From contig NZ_FNKQ01000001.1 in NCBI RefSeq assembly GCF_900100875.1, forward strand, positions 992,001-1,056,000: a DNA stretch of 64,000 nucleotides, read 5' to 3'. The stretch comes from Halopelagius longus. GTDB taxonomy: Archaea > Halobacteriota > Halobacteria > Halobacteriales > Haloferacaceae. This document shows positions 36,154-44,668 of this stretch, one piece after another; positions within the stretch are counted from its first letter, which is position 1; every line of letters starts with the position of its first letter. Both the position numbers and the translations under genes were made by a program. The notes under the pieces are model-generated. The model was given only the letters and a program-made list of their open reading frames with translations, had not been told where the DNA came from and searched no databases.

Positions 36154-37866
36154 TTACGGATACGGGTGGTACGGGCCGTCGAGTCGCGGTTCGAATCCCA
36201 TCTCCTCGGGGACCGACGCCGCCCTGTCGCCGAAGAAGGGGTCGCCCTGAAACAGCGGTTGGGCCTCCGGAATCGCGACGCGGACGGCCTCGAACCCGAG
36301 TCGCTCCACGTCCGCCGTCGTCGTCCGCGCGGCGTAGGCGTCTAACCCGCCGTCTGCGACGCGTTCGACTACCGCGTCGAGTTCCGCCTCGCCCGTCGGC
36401 ATCTCGTCGGGGCCGACGCTCGACGCCGGAACCGCCGGACCGGCGTCGACGAACTCCCGTGCGGCCTCGGGGAAGTCCGCGTACGCGCCGATAGCGCCGC
36501 CTTCCTCGGCCGCCTGCTCCGGTCCCATCGCCCGAAGTTCCATCCAGTTCTGCAACGCCTCCGCCAGCGCGGACCGCGCGGCGTCCGCGGGGTCCAGCGA
36601 CGCCCCCGACCCGACGGCGAAGTTCGGCCACTCGCCGTCGCGGTGGACCGCCGCGGCGACGACCGGAACGTCCACGTCCTGCGTGACCAAAAGCGGCGTC
36701 GCGGTCAGATTCTCCGCGCGCGCTCGTTTCTCCAGTTCGGCGTAGCCCTCGTCTTCGACGTCGAGGGCGAGAGGGTCGAACGTCGAGTACCACGACAGCA
36801 TCGTCGCGTCGCGTTCGACTACCTCGTAGAGACCCGAGAGAAGCGCTTCTACGCCCGAGTTGCCGAGTCCCAACCCGGTTGTGATCGAGGGTTTGTGTCG
36901 CTCGTTCGGCGGCGGGTAGTGGACGAACTCGGCGGGGAGCGACACCTCCTCTCCGGTTTCGAGTCGCTCGCCCTCGACCCACGGAATGGGCTCCTCGGGG
37001 TCGGGCGCCCGGTAGGAATCGGGGCGCACGAACCGCGACGGGGAGACGGGGTTCGCGCGCGTTCGCTCCGGCGCGACGGTGAACTCCGAGGACCGGTAGA
37101 CGCCCGCGCAGTAGCGTTCGAGGCCTTCGCCGAGGGCTTTCATGAACGCGGCGTCCCAGTCGGGGTCCACGCCCGCGGCGAACTCCGCGGCGCGGACGTC
37201 GCTGAACCCTCTCGTCTCCGTCGTCTGCGCGAGGTAGTAGGGGACCGGGAACGACTCGCGTTCGCCCACCTGCGCGACGACGCCGGTTCGGTCGTCGAGT
37301 GCGCGTTCCGCACGCGCCAGCGAGTCGTCCACGCTCGCCTCGCGGTACTCCCGCCGCACCCGCCGGTCGCGGGTCGAAGGGTCCGGCACCGGCAGAATCG
37401 GTCGCTCGGCGACGACGCCCGTTCCGGCGACTTCCGCGACCGTACCGACCACCGACTCGTCGTCCGCGAGGAGGGCGACGGCCCGCCGACCGGCGAGTGC
37501 GCCCGCGAGTCGGACGGCGCTTCGCTCTCCCGACGGCGACTCCTCGCCCTCCGTCGTCGCGGCGACGCGGGCGCAGAGGTCGGAGAACCGCGCTCCGCCG
37601 GGGTCGAACGCGGAGACGGCGGCGTCCACGTCCGCGACCGGACGGCCGCCGACGCCGCCGATTTCGACGACGACCAGTCGGCCGCCGCGTTCATCCACCG
37701 CGCGCGGGGCGTTCGCCCCCGCGGGCGCGACGACGACGCTCAGGTGCGCGTCTCCCGCCTCGTCCGGCGAGGCGTCGGAGACGGCGGCGTCCACGTCCTC
37801 GAACGCCGCGCGAACCGCCTCGGCGGCGGGGCCACTCCCGACGAGAGCGATGTCGTTGGATGTCAC
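36154..37866 (-). CDS. Orphan YcaO-domain protein with an N-terminal Rossmann-like domain
   Basis: A 570-aa protein. Residues 1-150 look like an E1/SagC-type Rossmann-like domain (IALVGSGPAAEAVRAAFEDV). Residues 170-570 are a YcaO domain with ATP-binding signatures (AFMKALGEGLERYCAG, LYEVVERDATMLSWY, AALAEALQNWMELRA). The C terminus LDGPYHPYP is proline-rich, as in azoline-forming YcaO cyclodehydratases, though not a strict PxPxP. YcaO enzymes activate peptide amides with ATP to make azolines or thioamides. No precursor peptide, TfuA or transporter gene is beside it, so substrate and product are unknown. Confidence 0.85.
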   Translation of the reverse strand: MTSNDIALVGSGPAAEAVRAAFEDVDAAVSDASPDEAGDAHLSVVVAPAGANAPRAVDERGGRLVVVEIGGVGGRPVADVDAAVSAFDPGGARFSDLCARVAATTEGEESPSGERSAVRLAGALAGRRAVALLADDESVVGTVAEVAGTGVVAERPILPVPDPSTRDRRVRREYREASVDDSLARAERALDDRTGVVAQVGERESFPVPYYLAQTTETRGFSDVRAAEFAAGVDPDWDAAFMKALGEGLERYCAGVYRSSEFTVAPERTRANPVSPSRFVRPDSYRAPDPEEPIPWVEGERLETGEEVSLPAEFVHYPPPNERHKPSITTGLGLGNSGVEALLSGLYEVVERDATMLSWYSTFDPLALDVEDEGYAELEKRARAENLTATPLLVTQDVDVPVVAAAVHRDGEWPNFAVGSGASLDPADAARSALAEALQNWMELRAMGPEQAAEEGGAIGAYADFPEAAREFVDAGPAVPASSVGPDEMPTGEAELDAVVERVADGGLDAYAARTTTADVERLGFEAVRVAIPEAQPLFQGDPFFGDRAASVPEEMGFEPRLDGPYHPYP

Positions 37867-37996
37867 GGGTCGACAGACGGACGAACCGGGGAAAAAGCGC
37901 GGGGATGTGCGGTCGTGGCGTCGGGACGAGACGCCGAAATCGAAAGACGGCGAGACGGAGAACTCGGGCGGAGAGCGGGGAGACGACGGACGACGC

Positions 37997-38821
37997 CTAC
38001 GAGAGGAGGTTCTGGGCGACGCCGGCGAGTTGCGTCGGGTCGGCGTTGACCAGTCGGTCGTCGCCGAGTTTGAGGCGGAGTCGGGGTCGGCCGACGTCGA
38101 TGGGCACCTTCTCGGTGTCGATGAGGCCCATGTCTTCGAGTTTCGTCTTCGTCCGGGAGAACGTCGCCTTGCTGGCGATGCCGACGTCTTCGCCCCACTT
38201 CGAGACGTCGTAGAGCAGGACGTCGTTCTTCGCGGCGACGAGGAGGCTGATGGTCACCTCGTCGAGTCCGTCGCCGTCGCCGCGGGCGGTCCGAAGCGAC
38301 GAGAGGACGGCGTCGAAGTCGTCGCGCGCCTCCGGCCCGATGTCGGCTTCGAGCGTCGAGCGGACCTTCGATAGCGGCGGCGTGCGGAGTTTGAACGTCG
38401 GGGACTCCTCCCACTGGGTGCGGTACGTCTCGCGCGCCTGCGAGACGAACTCCTCGTCTTCGGTGACGAGTCCGGCCACCCGGTCGCCCGCGGTGACGAG
38501 TGCGACGACGGAGTCGCCGGTCACGAGGAGGGCGTTCTCGGCTCCCTCCGTCGTCGTCCGCATCGACAGCGTGCCCGACTCGACGAGGTCGGCGGCGTTG
38601 CTGGCGACGATGAAGTCGTCCATCACGTCTTTCAGGAGCGATTCCTCGGCCACCATTCGGACGGTGGGGGTGTCTCCGCCGAGTTCGGACGCCACGCTGA
38701 CGAGCGTCTCGACCACGTCCGCCGTCGGGTCGACGACGAGAACCTCCTCGCCACCCGCCGAGAGAGCGGAGCGGAGAATCTCCTCTACCCCCTCTGCGAG
38801 CATATTAGAACGGATAGCCAT
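37997..38821 (-). CDS. tbsP: TbsP-like transcriptional regulator (DUF5821)
   Basis: A 274-aa protein matching the haloarchaeal DUF5821 family, which includes the metabolic regulator TbsP of Haloferax. An alpha/beta N-terminal part (EEVLVVDPTADVVETLVSVA) is followed by a C-terminal winged helix (WGEDVGIASKATFSRTKTKL, then EDMGLIDTEK). The ATG at 38821 sits about 25 bp after the minus-strand TATA TTAATATTAAATAA, so the transcript is probably leaderless. Two palindromes upstream (38888-38904 and 38942-38955) are candidate operators. The family call is from memory of the pattern; the target genes are unknown here. Confidence 0.75.
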   Translation of the reverse strand: MAIRSNMLAEGVEEILRSALSAGGEEVLVVDPTADVVETLVSVASELGGDTPTVRMVAEESLLKDVMDDFIVASNAADLVESGTLSMRTTTEGAENALLVTGDSVVALVTAGDRVAGLVTEDEEFVSQARETYRTQWEESPTFKLRTPPLSKVRSTLEADIGPEARDDFDAVLSSLRTARGDGDGLDEVTISLLVAAKNDVLLYDVSKWGEDVGIASKATFSRTKTKLEDMGLIDTEKVPIDVGRPRLRLKLGDDRLVNADPTQLAGVAQNLLS

Positions 38822-38840
38822 ACCCACAATATGAGCTCGA

Positions 38841-38856
38841 GATTATTTAATATTAA
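38841..38856 (-). promoter_or_regulatory. TATA box of the tbsP-like gene
   Basis: TTAATATTAAATAATC on the minus strand, spaced for a leaderless start at 38821. Confidence 0.65.
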
Positions 38857-38887
38857 CGCAGTAGGTGGGTCGTAATCACCTTCGTAC

Positions 38888-38904
38888 GGGCTTGTAACAA
38901 GCCC
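38888..38904. promoter_or_regulatory. Perfect 8+1+8 inverted repeat (candidate operator)
   Basis: GGGCTTGT-A-ACAAGCCC lies about 35 bp upstream of the tbsP TATA box. The symmetry suggests a dimeric regulator. Confidence 0.6.
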
Positions 38905-38941
38905 AACACGAAGAAATTCTGTTCTCGCTCCGAGAAAGTAT

Positions 38942-38955
38942 ACTGTTCGAACAGT
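38942..38955. promoter_or_regulatory. Perfect 14-bp palindrome (candidate operator)
   Basis: ACTGTTCGAACAGT reads identically on both strands. It lies mid-way between the two divergent promoters, in a stretch with no gene. Confidence 0.6.
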
Positions 38956-39111
38956 GAATTAATAAACCGAGTACGTGAGAGTATTCAGTTGTTCGTTACC
39001 TCGTAATTTGAATCTGTCGTCCGTCGGGAGCGGCGTTCGGCGTCGCCCGTCCGGACGTCCGTTGCACCGACGTGTACAGAAGAAGGGGCAGTCGTCGCCA
39101 AAGTGAACACA

Positions 39112-39118
39112 CTTATTG
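39112..39118 (+). promoter_or_regulatory. TATA-like element of glyA
   Basis: CTTATTG about 25-30 bp upstream of the ATG at 39142 predicts a leaderless glyA mRNA. Confidence 0.45.
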
Positions 39119-39141
39119 GCCGAACGCGTCCCGTCTCACAC

Positions 39142-40395
39142 ATGGATTACAGTCACGTCCGCGACGTCGACCCCGCCGTCGCAGATGCGCTGTCGGGCGA
39201 GGACGAACGACAACGGAACACGCTCGCGATGATAGCGAGCGAGAACCACGTTAGCCGCGCGGTGCTCGAAGCCCAAGGGAGCACCCTCACGAACAAGTAC
39301 GCCGAGGGGTACCCCGGCTCTCGGTACTACGCGGGTTGCGAGTACGCAGACGAGGTGGAGGAACTCGCAATCGAACGCGCGAAGGAACTGTGGGGCGCGG
39401 AGTACGTCAACGTCCAACCGCACTCGGGGACGCAGGCGAACATGGGCGTCTACCTCGCGATGCTCGACGCCGGCGACAAGATTCTCTCCTTGGAGCTGAG
39501 CCACGGCGGCCACCTCAGTCACGGCCACCCCGCGAACTTCACCGGCCAACTGTACGAGGTAGAGCAGTATCAGGTGGACCCCGAGACGGGCTACATCGAC
39601 TACGACGACTTGGAAGCGAAAGCCGAGGAGTTCGACCCCGACATCATCGTCTCCGGGTACTCCGCGTACCCGCGCGCGGTGGAGTGGGAGCGCATCCAGG
39701 AGGTTGCCGACGACGCGGACGCCTACCACCTCGCGGACATCGCCCACATCACGGGTCTGGTCGCCGCGGGCGTCCACCCCTCGCCCGTCGGCGTCGCCGA
39801 CTTCGTGACCGGTTCGACGCACAAGACCATCCGCGCGGGCCGCGGCGGCATCATCATGTCCTCCGAGGAGTACGCCGACGACATCGACAAGGCCGTCTTC
39901 CCCGGCGGGCAGGGCGGTCCCCTGATGCACAACATCGCGGGCAAAGCCGTCGGCTTCCACGAGGCGCTTCAACCCGAGTTCGAGGAGTACGCCGAACGGA
40001 CCGTCGCCAACGCGCGGGCCCTCGCGGAGACGCTCAAACAGGAGGGCCTCGAAGTCGTCTCCGGCGGCACGGACAACCACCTCGTCCTCGTGGACCTGCG
40101 TCCCTCGAACCCCGACACCACCGGCAAGGACGTCGAGGCGGCGTTGGAGGACGCCGGCATCGTCCTCAACGCCAACACCGTCCCCGGCGAGACGCGTTCG
40201 TCGTTCAACCCCAGCGGTATCCGCGCGGGCACGGCGGCGCTGACGACCCGCGGGTTCGACGAGGCGGCCACCCGCGAGGTGGGCGAACTCATCGCCCGCG
40301 TCGTCGACAACTACGACGACGAGGACGTCGTCGCCGAGGTGTCCGAGAGGGTACAACAACTCTGCGACGAGTTCCCCCTGTACGAAGCGGAGTAA
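39142..40395 (+). CDS. glyA: Serine hydroxymethyltransferase
   Basis: A 417-aa PLP enzyme converting serine and tetrahydrofolate to glycine and 5,10-methylene-THF. Motifs: LAMIASENHVS at the N terminus, NKYAEGYPGSRYYAGCE, the active-site Lys in VTGSTHKTIRAGRGG (about residue 228), and VFPGGQGGPLMHNIAG. Full length and typical. It lies 0.9 kb upstream of folD, which uses its product, with a lipoprotein gene between them. ATG at 39142 is chosen (MDYSHVRDVDPAV). Confidence 0.96.
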   Translation: MDYSHVRDVDPAVADALSGEDERQRNTLAMIASENHVSRAVLEAQGSTLTNKYAEGYPGSRYYAGCEYADEVEELAIERAKELWGAEYVNVQPHSGTQANMGVYLAMLDAGDKILSLELSHGGHLSHGHPANFTGQLYEVEQYQVDPETGYIDYDDLEAKAEEFDPDIIVSGYSAYPRAVEWERIQEVADDADAYHLADIAHITGLVAAGVHPSPVGVADFVTGSTHKTIRAGRGGIIMSSEEYADDIDKAVFPGGQGGPLMHNIAGKAVGFHEALQPEFEEYAERTVANARALAETLKQEGLEVVSGGTDNHLVLVDLRPSNPDTTGKDVEAALEDAGIVLNANTVPGETRSSFNPSGIRAGTAALTTRGFDEAATREVGELIARVVDNYDDEDVVAEVSERVQQLCDEFPLYEAE

Positions 40396-40533
40396 ACGGC
40401 CTCTGAGGCGTGCCGGACGCGACTCCGCGCCGCGTCTCCGCTCGTCTCCGTCGTCGCTCTCGTGCAGTCTCTCTCGTTTGCACGCGCTGACGTGTCTCCT
40501 CTGCTTTTTGCGGCGTCGGCACGAAGCGAACGC

Positions 40534-41202
40534 ATGGTGACTCGGAGACGCCTCCTCGCTCTGCTCGGCGCGGCGAGCGTTCCGTTCGCCGGGTGTTCCG
40601 AGCGCGAACGTCGAACGCCGGGGACGGAGGACCCGCCGGGCGGGTTCGGCACGCCGTTGGACGACACCGCTACCGGGGTGAGCGCCTCCGAAACCGTGAC
40701 GGAAACGGCGACGGAGACGCCGACGGAGACGGAAACCGAGACGGAGACGACGCCCGAAAACGAGACGGCGACGAACGGAACCGCGACGAACGAGACGGAC
40801 GGGACGGCCACCGCAACCGAGACGCCGGAGGGGTTGGACCTCCGGGAGGCGAACGTCACGGCCGTCGATTGGCGCGTGATGAACGGCGTCCACCGGTTCG
40901 ACGTGACGCTCTATCACGACGACGACGGCGAGGAGGGGTACGCCGACTGGTGGCAGATAGAGACGACCGACGGCACGGTACTCGTCCGCCGCGACCTACT
41001 GCACTCTCACGGGACGCGCGAGTTCACGCGCTCCGAGAGCGTCGATCTGCCGGACGACGTCACCTGCGTCGTCGTCCGGGGCCACGACCAGACGCACGGG
41101 TTCGGCGGGCAGGCGATGGTCGTGAACCTGGAGACGGGGGAGACGACGCCCGTCCGGCAGGGGTCGAACCTCGACCCGGACGCCGCCGACGGTATCTGCT
41201 GA
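40534..41202 (+). CDS. Tat lipoprotein with Thr/Glu-rich linker
   Basis: A 222-aa exported protein. Signal: VTRRRLLALLGAASVPFAGC, a twin-arginine lipobox with Cys 21. A low-complexity linker of Thr-Glu repeats (residues 50-105, for example TETPTETETETETT) separates it from a C-terminal beta-rich domain of about 100 residues (VTAVDWRVMNGVHRFDVTLY, then DLPDDVTCVVVRGHDQTHGF). Function is unknown. It lies between glyA and folD but probably has nothing to do with folate metabolism. Confidence 0.8.
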   Translation: MVTRRRLLALLGAASVPFAGCSERERRTPGTEDPPGGFGTPLDDTATGVSASETVTETATETPTETETETETTPENETATNGTATNETDGTATATETPEGLDLREANVTAVDWRVMNGVHRFDVTLYHDDDGEEGYADWWQIETTDGTVLVRRDLLHSHGTREFTRSESVDLPDDVTCVVVRGHDQTHGFGGQAMVVNLETGETTPVRQGSNLDPDAADGIC

Positions 41203-41297
41203 TCCCTATCCACGAACGTGCCCACATCCGACGATTCCAACACCCATGTATGCACGAATCCGCGAGTTTGAAGTGCGAGGGGGACGCGGATGTAGGT

Positions 41298-42191
41298 ATG
41301 ACGGAGATAATCGACGGCAACGCGGTGGCCGAGGACGTGCGCGCAGGGTTGACCGACGCCATCGACGCTCTCGACGACGCGGGCGTGACGCCCGGTCTGG
41401 CGACGGTGCTGATGAGCGAGGACCCCGCGAGTCAGACCTACGTCTCGATGAAACAGCGAGACTGCGAGGAGGTGGGAATCGACGCCTTCGACTACGAACT
41501 CGACCCCGACGCCCCCGCCGAAGAACTGTACGAACTCATCGACGACCTGAACGAGGACGACTCGGTTCACGGCGTCCTCGTCCAGATGCCCCTCCCCGAC
41601 CACGTGGACGAACGCGAGGTACTGCGTCGCATCGACCCCGCGAAGGACGTGGACGGCTTCCACCCGGAGAACGTGGGGCGCCTCGTCGCCGGTAACCCCC
41701 GGTTCAAGCCCTGCACGCCCCACGGCGTCCAGAAACTCCTCGACGCCGCCGAGGTGGACACCGAGGGGAAGGACGTGGTCATCGTCGGCCGGTCGAACAT
41801 CGTCGGCAAGCCGATGGCGAACCTCCTCATCCAGAAGGCCGAGGGCGGCAACGCCACGGTGACGGTCTGTCACTCCCGGACCGAGGATTTGGCGGCGAAG
41901 ACGAAGCAGGCGGACGTGGTCGTCGCGGCCTGCGGCGTCCCCGAACTCGTCACCGGCGAGATGCTCTCGGAGGGCGTCGTCGTCATCGACGTGGGTATCA
42001 ACCGCGTGGACGCGGACAACGAGAAGGGGTACGAACTCGTCGGCGACGTGGAGTACGACTCCGCCGAGGAGAAAGCAAGCGCCATCACCCCCGTCCCCGG
42101 CGGCGTCGGCCCGATGACGCGCGCGATGCTTCTGTGGAACACGGTCAAGTCCGCCGGCGACGCCGCGGGCGTGGACGTAGACCTGCCCTGA
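41298..42191 (+). CDS. folD: Methylenetetrahydrofolate dehydrogenase/cyclohydrolase
   Basis: A 297-aa bifunctional folate enzyme making 10-formyl-THF from 5,10-methylene-THF with NADP. Motifs: SQTYVSMKQRDCEEVGI (catalytic Lys), VHGVLVQMPLPDHVDE, DPAKDVDGFHPENVGRL, the Rossmann GRSNIVGKPMANLL and TPVPGGVGPMTRAML. Full length. The start is ATG 41298. Together with glyA it supplies one-carbon units. Confidence 0.96.
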   Translation: MTEIIDGNAVAEDVRAGLTDAIDALDDAGVTPGLATVLMSEDPASQTYVSMKQRDCEEVGIDAFDYELDPDAPAEELYELIDDLNEDDSVHGVLVQMPLPDHVDEREVLRRIDPAKDVDGFHPENVGRLVAGNPRFKPCTPHGVQKLLDAAEVDTEGKDVVIVGRSNIVGKPMANLLIQKAEGGNATVTVCHSRTEDLAAKTKQADVVVAACGVPELVTGEMLSEGVVVIDVGINRVDADNEKGYELVGDVEYDSAEEKASAITPVPGGVGPMTRAMLLWNTVKSAGDAAGVDVDLP

Positions 42192-42208
42192 ACGCGGCGA
42201 CGGACCGA

Positions 42209-42439
42209 CTACTCGTGCATCGCGACGACCAACCGCCCCTCTTCGCGCCGCACGCAGAGCGTTCCGCCGTCGATATCGAAGCTGTGCGCGTCCCGTTCCG
42301 AGAGCAGGAGTCGGTCGAACGGGTCGCCGCAGGCCGGGCAGGCGACGCCGTCTCTGTTCTCGTACAGCGTCGTCTCGCCCGTGTCTCGGAGCAGTTTCAT
42401 CCGGTGACGAACCGCGTGCTGGTCGAATCGGTCGGCCAT
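42209..42439 (-). CDS. Small CPxCG-type haloarchaeal protein (DUF7385-like)
   Basis: A 76-aa protein with one zinc-ribbon-like CPACGDPF and a beta-rich remainder (AHSFDIDGGTLCVRREEGRL). It resembles a haloarchaeal family sometimes labelled flagella cluster protein. Only one CxxC knuckle is present, so metal binding would need dimerisation or another ligand. It lies 32 bp downstream of the zinc-ribbon gene at 42472 on the same strand. Confidence 0.7.
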   Translation of the reverse strand: MADRFDQHAVRHRMKLLRDTGETTLYENRDGVACPACGDPFDRLLLSERDAHSFDIDGGTLCVRREEGRLVVAMHE

Positions 42440-42471
42440 CGGTCCAGACGCGTCTTCCCGGTAGAAAGAGG

Positions 42472-43212
42472 TTAGGAAAGCCGAGCGAGTCTGTCGCGCG
42501 CGGTGGTCAGCGCCGTCTCGTCCCCGTCGCGGGCGTACGCCGCGAGTTCCCGCGCGGCGCGGACGAGCGACTCCGACTTCTCGACGGGAACGTCGCCTTC
42601 GAGGGCGTCGACCCGCTTTACGTGGTCGCCGAGCGTTTCGAGCGTCCGCCGCGCGTCCGGGTCCGGGTTGTCGTCGAGCCAAAGCGAGACGTCCCGGCGG
42701 AACGCGGAGAGCGCCTCGGCGTAGGCCAGTCCGCGCGCGGCGGTCATCGAGGGCGGCACCGCCTCGGAGGACGGACGTTCGCCGCGGTCCGCGCCCTGAA
42801 GGAGCGAGATGACGTACAGGTGTTCGTCCTCGCTCACGTCCCGGAGGCGGGCGTACACGTCGCCGGCGTGGAGGAGTTCGTTCGCCGCCAGGTAGGCGTC
42901 GTCCAAGTCGCGGAGTTCGCCGCCGCTGACGAACCCCCGTTCGCGAACGTACGCCCGGAGGTCCGACTTCAGGTCGTCGAGGACGTCCTCCGGAAGCGCG
43001 CGGCGGCCCGTCGACGCCTCCTCGTCGAACTCCCCGACGGCGCTTCTGTGCGGCGAGAGGTCGAGTTCCGCCGCGGCGTCCGTGTGACGCTCCCGTTCGC
43101 CGACGCCGACGCTCCGGAGACTTCCGCAGTTCGGACAGGTGACGCTCCCCGTGTCGTAGTACGACCACTCCCGCTCGCAGTCCTTGCACCGCCTGCGGCC
43201 CCGGATGCGCAT
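42472..43212 (-). CDS. Zinc-ribbon helical protein (DUF7117-like)
   Basis: A 246-aa protein with an N-terminal TFIIB-type zinc ribbon (CKDCEREWSYYDTGSVTC, then PNC), followed by a long helical region with no membrane segment. Haloarchaeal proteins of this layout are grouped as DUF7117. A regulatory or nucleic-acid-binding role is plausible from the ribbon, but not proven. It shares a strand and probably a transcript with the small protein at 42209-42439. Confidence 0.7.
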   Translation of the reverse strand: MRIRGRRRCKDCEREWSYYDTGSVTCPNCGSLRSVGVGERERHTDAAAELDLSPHRSAVGEFDEEASTGRRALPEDVLDDLKSDLRAYVRERGFVSGGELRDLDDAYLAANELLHAGDVYARLRDVSEDEHLYVISLLQGADRGERPSSEAVPPSMTAARGLAYAEALSAFRRDVSLWLDDNPDPDARRTLETLGDHVKRVDALEGDVPVEKSESLVRAARELAAYARDGDETALTTARDRLARLS

Positions 43213-43302
43213 ACGTGTGGGTGGGGCTTCCCGGATGAAAAGCCCGACGCCACGGCCCGCAGGCGCGCCACCTTCTTGGCTCGGAGACGCCTACGAAGGC
43301 GT

Positions 43303-43449
43303 ATGCGCTCCGAGGAGGACGTCCGCGACCAGTACGAGTTCCTGGCAGAACAGTTGGAGTCCGAGGAGATGCGCCATCAAGGCGTCCGAGAGCTCTTCAC
43401 CCACTACAAGCGCGCGCTCGGGTGGGTACTGGAAGAAGAACACATGTGA
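43303..43449 (+). CDS. Small conserved-looking haloarchaeal protein, 48 aa
   Basis: A 48-aa acidic helical protein, MRSEEDVRDQYEFLAEQLES, ending YKRALGWVLEEEHM. The two-helix pattern and the haloarchaeal codon bias support expression. Function unknown. Confidence 0.6.
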   Translation: MRSEEDVRDQYEFLAEQLESEEMRHQGVRELFTHYKRALGWVLEEEHM

Positions 43450-43520
43450 GCCGAATGCGACGAACCGACAGTTCTGTCTCCGAGAGAGTGCAATTCTATG
43501 ACAAACATTGACATCGGTCG

Positions 43521-43532
43521 GTATCTTTAAGC
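43521..43532 (+). promoter_or_regulatory. TATA-box promoter of the candidate RNA
   Basis: GTATCTTTAAGC is about 26 bp before the predicted 5' end at about 43553. No protein start follows within 200 bp, so it probably drives an RNA gene. Confidence 0.5.
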
Positions 43533-43552
43533 CCAACCGGCCGATAGTTGAT

Positions 43553-43648
43553 ATCGACGCTTCGCTTTGGAGGGCCGAAGCGTCAGCGGGGACCAATTCA
43601 GGGCGGCAAGCAACACGCGGCTTTTCCGCGTGTCTTGCTTCCTTTCCG
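43553..43648 (+). ncRNA. Candidate small non-coding RNA with two strong hairpins
   Basis: A promoter-like element upstream is followed by a 9-bp perfect stem (GACGCTTCG with CGAAGCGTC, 43556-43584, loop of 11) and a 13-bp stem with a 2-nt bulge (AAGCAACACGCGG with CCGCGTGTCTTGCTT, 43608-43640, loop CTTTT), then a pyrimidine-rich end CCTTTCC. No open frame has coding features here. It is not a tRNA, 5S, 7S or RNase P RNA as far as can be seen. Alternatively the second hairpin is a terminator for the 48-aa gene. Confidence 0.5.
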
Positions 43649-43732
43649 ATAACTACCACCGACGAGCGGTCGCTTTGTTCTGTACCGACCCGAGAAACGA
43701 CACCGTCCAGACGGGAACTGCCGCGGCGGCGG

Positions 43733-44023
43733 TTACTCGATGCTGAGTTCGCCGCCTCTCGCGTCGCCGCCGTCGGCGCCCTCGTCCCACTCCAACTCGA
43801 ATTCGAGGCTGAGTTCGTCCGCGGACGCTCCGCTCGACGTCTCCCGTTCCGCTTTCACCTCGAACGTCAGGTTCCCCGGGACCTGCATCTCCAACGATTC
43901 CTCGCCCGCGCGCAACGAGACGCTCCCGTCGTCGTCGAGGCGGTCGGCCACCGACCGCAGGTAGGCGGCGATTTCGGCGCGACTGTGCGTCGACTCCGTC
44001 TCGAAGAGTACTTCTTCCGGCAT
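43733..44023 (-). CDS. Amphi-Trp domain protein
   Basis: A 96-aa protein of the haloarchaeal amphi-Trp domain family: MPEEVLFETESTHSRAEIAA, the repeated Leu pattern of AAYLRSVADRL, then strands ESLEMQVPGNLTFEVKAERE and SLEFELEW. Its function is unknown. ATG 44023 is preferred over the in-frame 44050. Confidence 0.82.
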   Translation of the reverse strand: MPEEVLFETESTHSRAEIAAYLRSVADRLDDDGSVSLRAGEESLEMQVPGNLTFEVKAERETSSGASADELSLEFELEWDEGADGGDARGGELSIE

Positions 44024-44261
44024 ACCGACGTACACGTACCGGGAGGGCATAAGTCGTACACCGGTCGCCGAACCGGACAGTGTAGTTAGTTCGGAGACAC
44101 TTCAGCGCGCACGCCGCTCGCTCGCCGAATAGAAAGTTAGCAGTTGTCACGCCGGTGACGACATCTATCCCGAACGAGGCGGCGGTACTCGGTCCGATTG
44201 GCGACGTCTAGTCCGATATGTTTATTTCAACCACACAGTAACACAACATCTGAATTTACCG

Positions 44262-44558
44262 ATGTACGACCTGACAGGGTTCCAGCGGGACTTGCTGTAC
44301 GTTATTGCGGGACTGGACGAACCGCACGGACTCGCTATCAAAGAGGAGCTAGAGGAGTACTACGAGAAGGAGATCCACCACGGGCGTCTCTACCCCAACC
44401 TCGACACCCTCGTCGAGAAGGGACTCGTAGACAAAGGTCAGCGCGACCGGCGAACCAACTACTACACGCTCACCCGCCGCGGCCGTCGCGAGATAAAGGC
44501 CCGAAAGGAGTGGGAGGGCGACTACATCGACATCGAGTACGACGGCATCAGCGCGTAA
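44262..44558 (+). CDS. PadR family transcriptional regulator
   Basis: A 98-aa compact PadR: GFQRDLLYVIAGLDEPHGLA, the wing and recognition elements YYEKEIHHGRLYPNLDTLVE and NYYTLTRRGRREI. Halophilic PadR proteins of this length dimerise and lack the C-terminal helix bundle. TATA box TGTTTATTT at 44218-44226 supports ATG 44262. It is convergent with the AI-2E family gene. Confidence 0.9.
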   Translation: MYDLTGFQRDLLYVIAGLDEPHGLAIKEELEEYYEKEIHHGRLYPNLDTLVEKGLVDKGQRDRRTNYYTLTRRGRREIKARKEWEGDYIDIEYDGISA

Positions 44559-44668
44559 CCGACCGTTCGCGGTGAGACCGCCCGCTTCCGTTTAAGCGGC
44601 GAGCGGTTCGTCCGAACGAGAGCGTCCCGGAGCGACGTCTCTGCTGGAATGACACCTCCAATCGCCGT

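Larger units (their letters stand above)
38822..39141. other. Divergent intergenic region tbsP-glyA with two palindromes
   Basis: 320 bp without a gene. It holds the TATA box of tbsP (38841-38856, minus), GGGCTTGT-A-ACAAGCCC (38888-38904), the perfect palindrome ACTGTTCGAACAGT (38942-38955), and a TATA-like CTTATTG (39112-39118) about 25 bp before the glyA start. Confidence 0.65.

Noticed and set aside
42209..43189. A single long gene of about 326 codons ending at 42209
   Set aside because: Only the last 76 codons show coding features (CPACG motif, ATG at 42439); the upstream part is the shadow of the zinc-ribbon gene in another frame.
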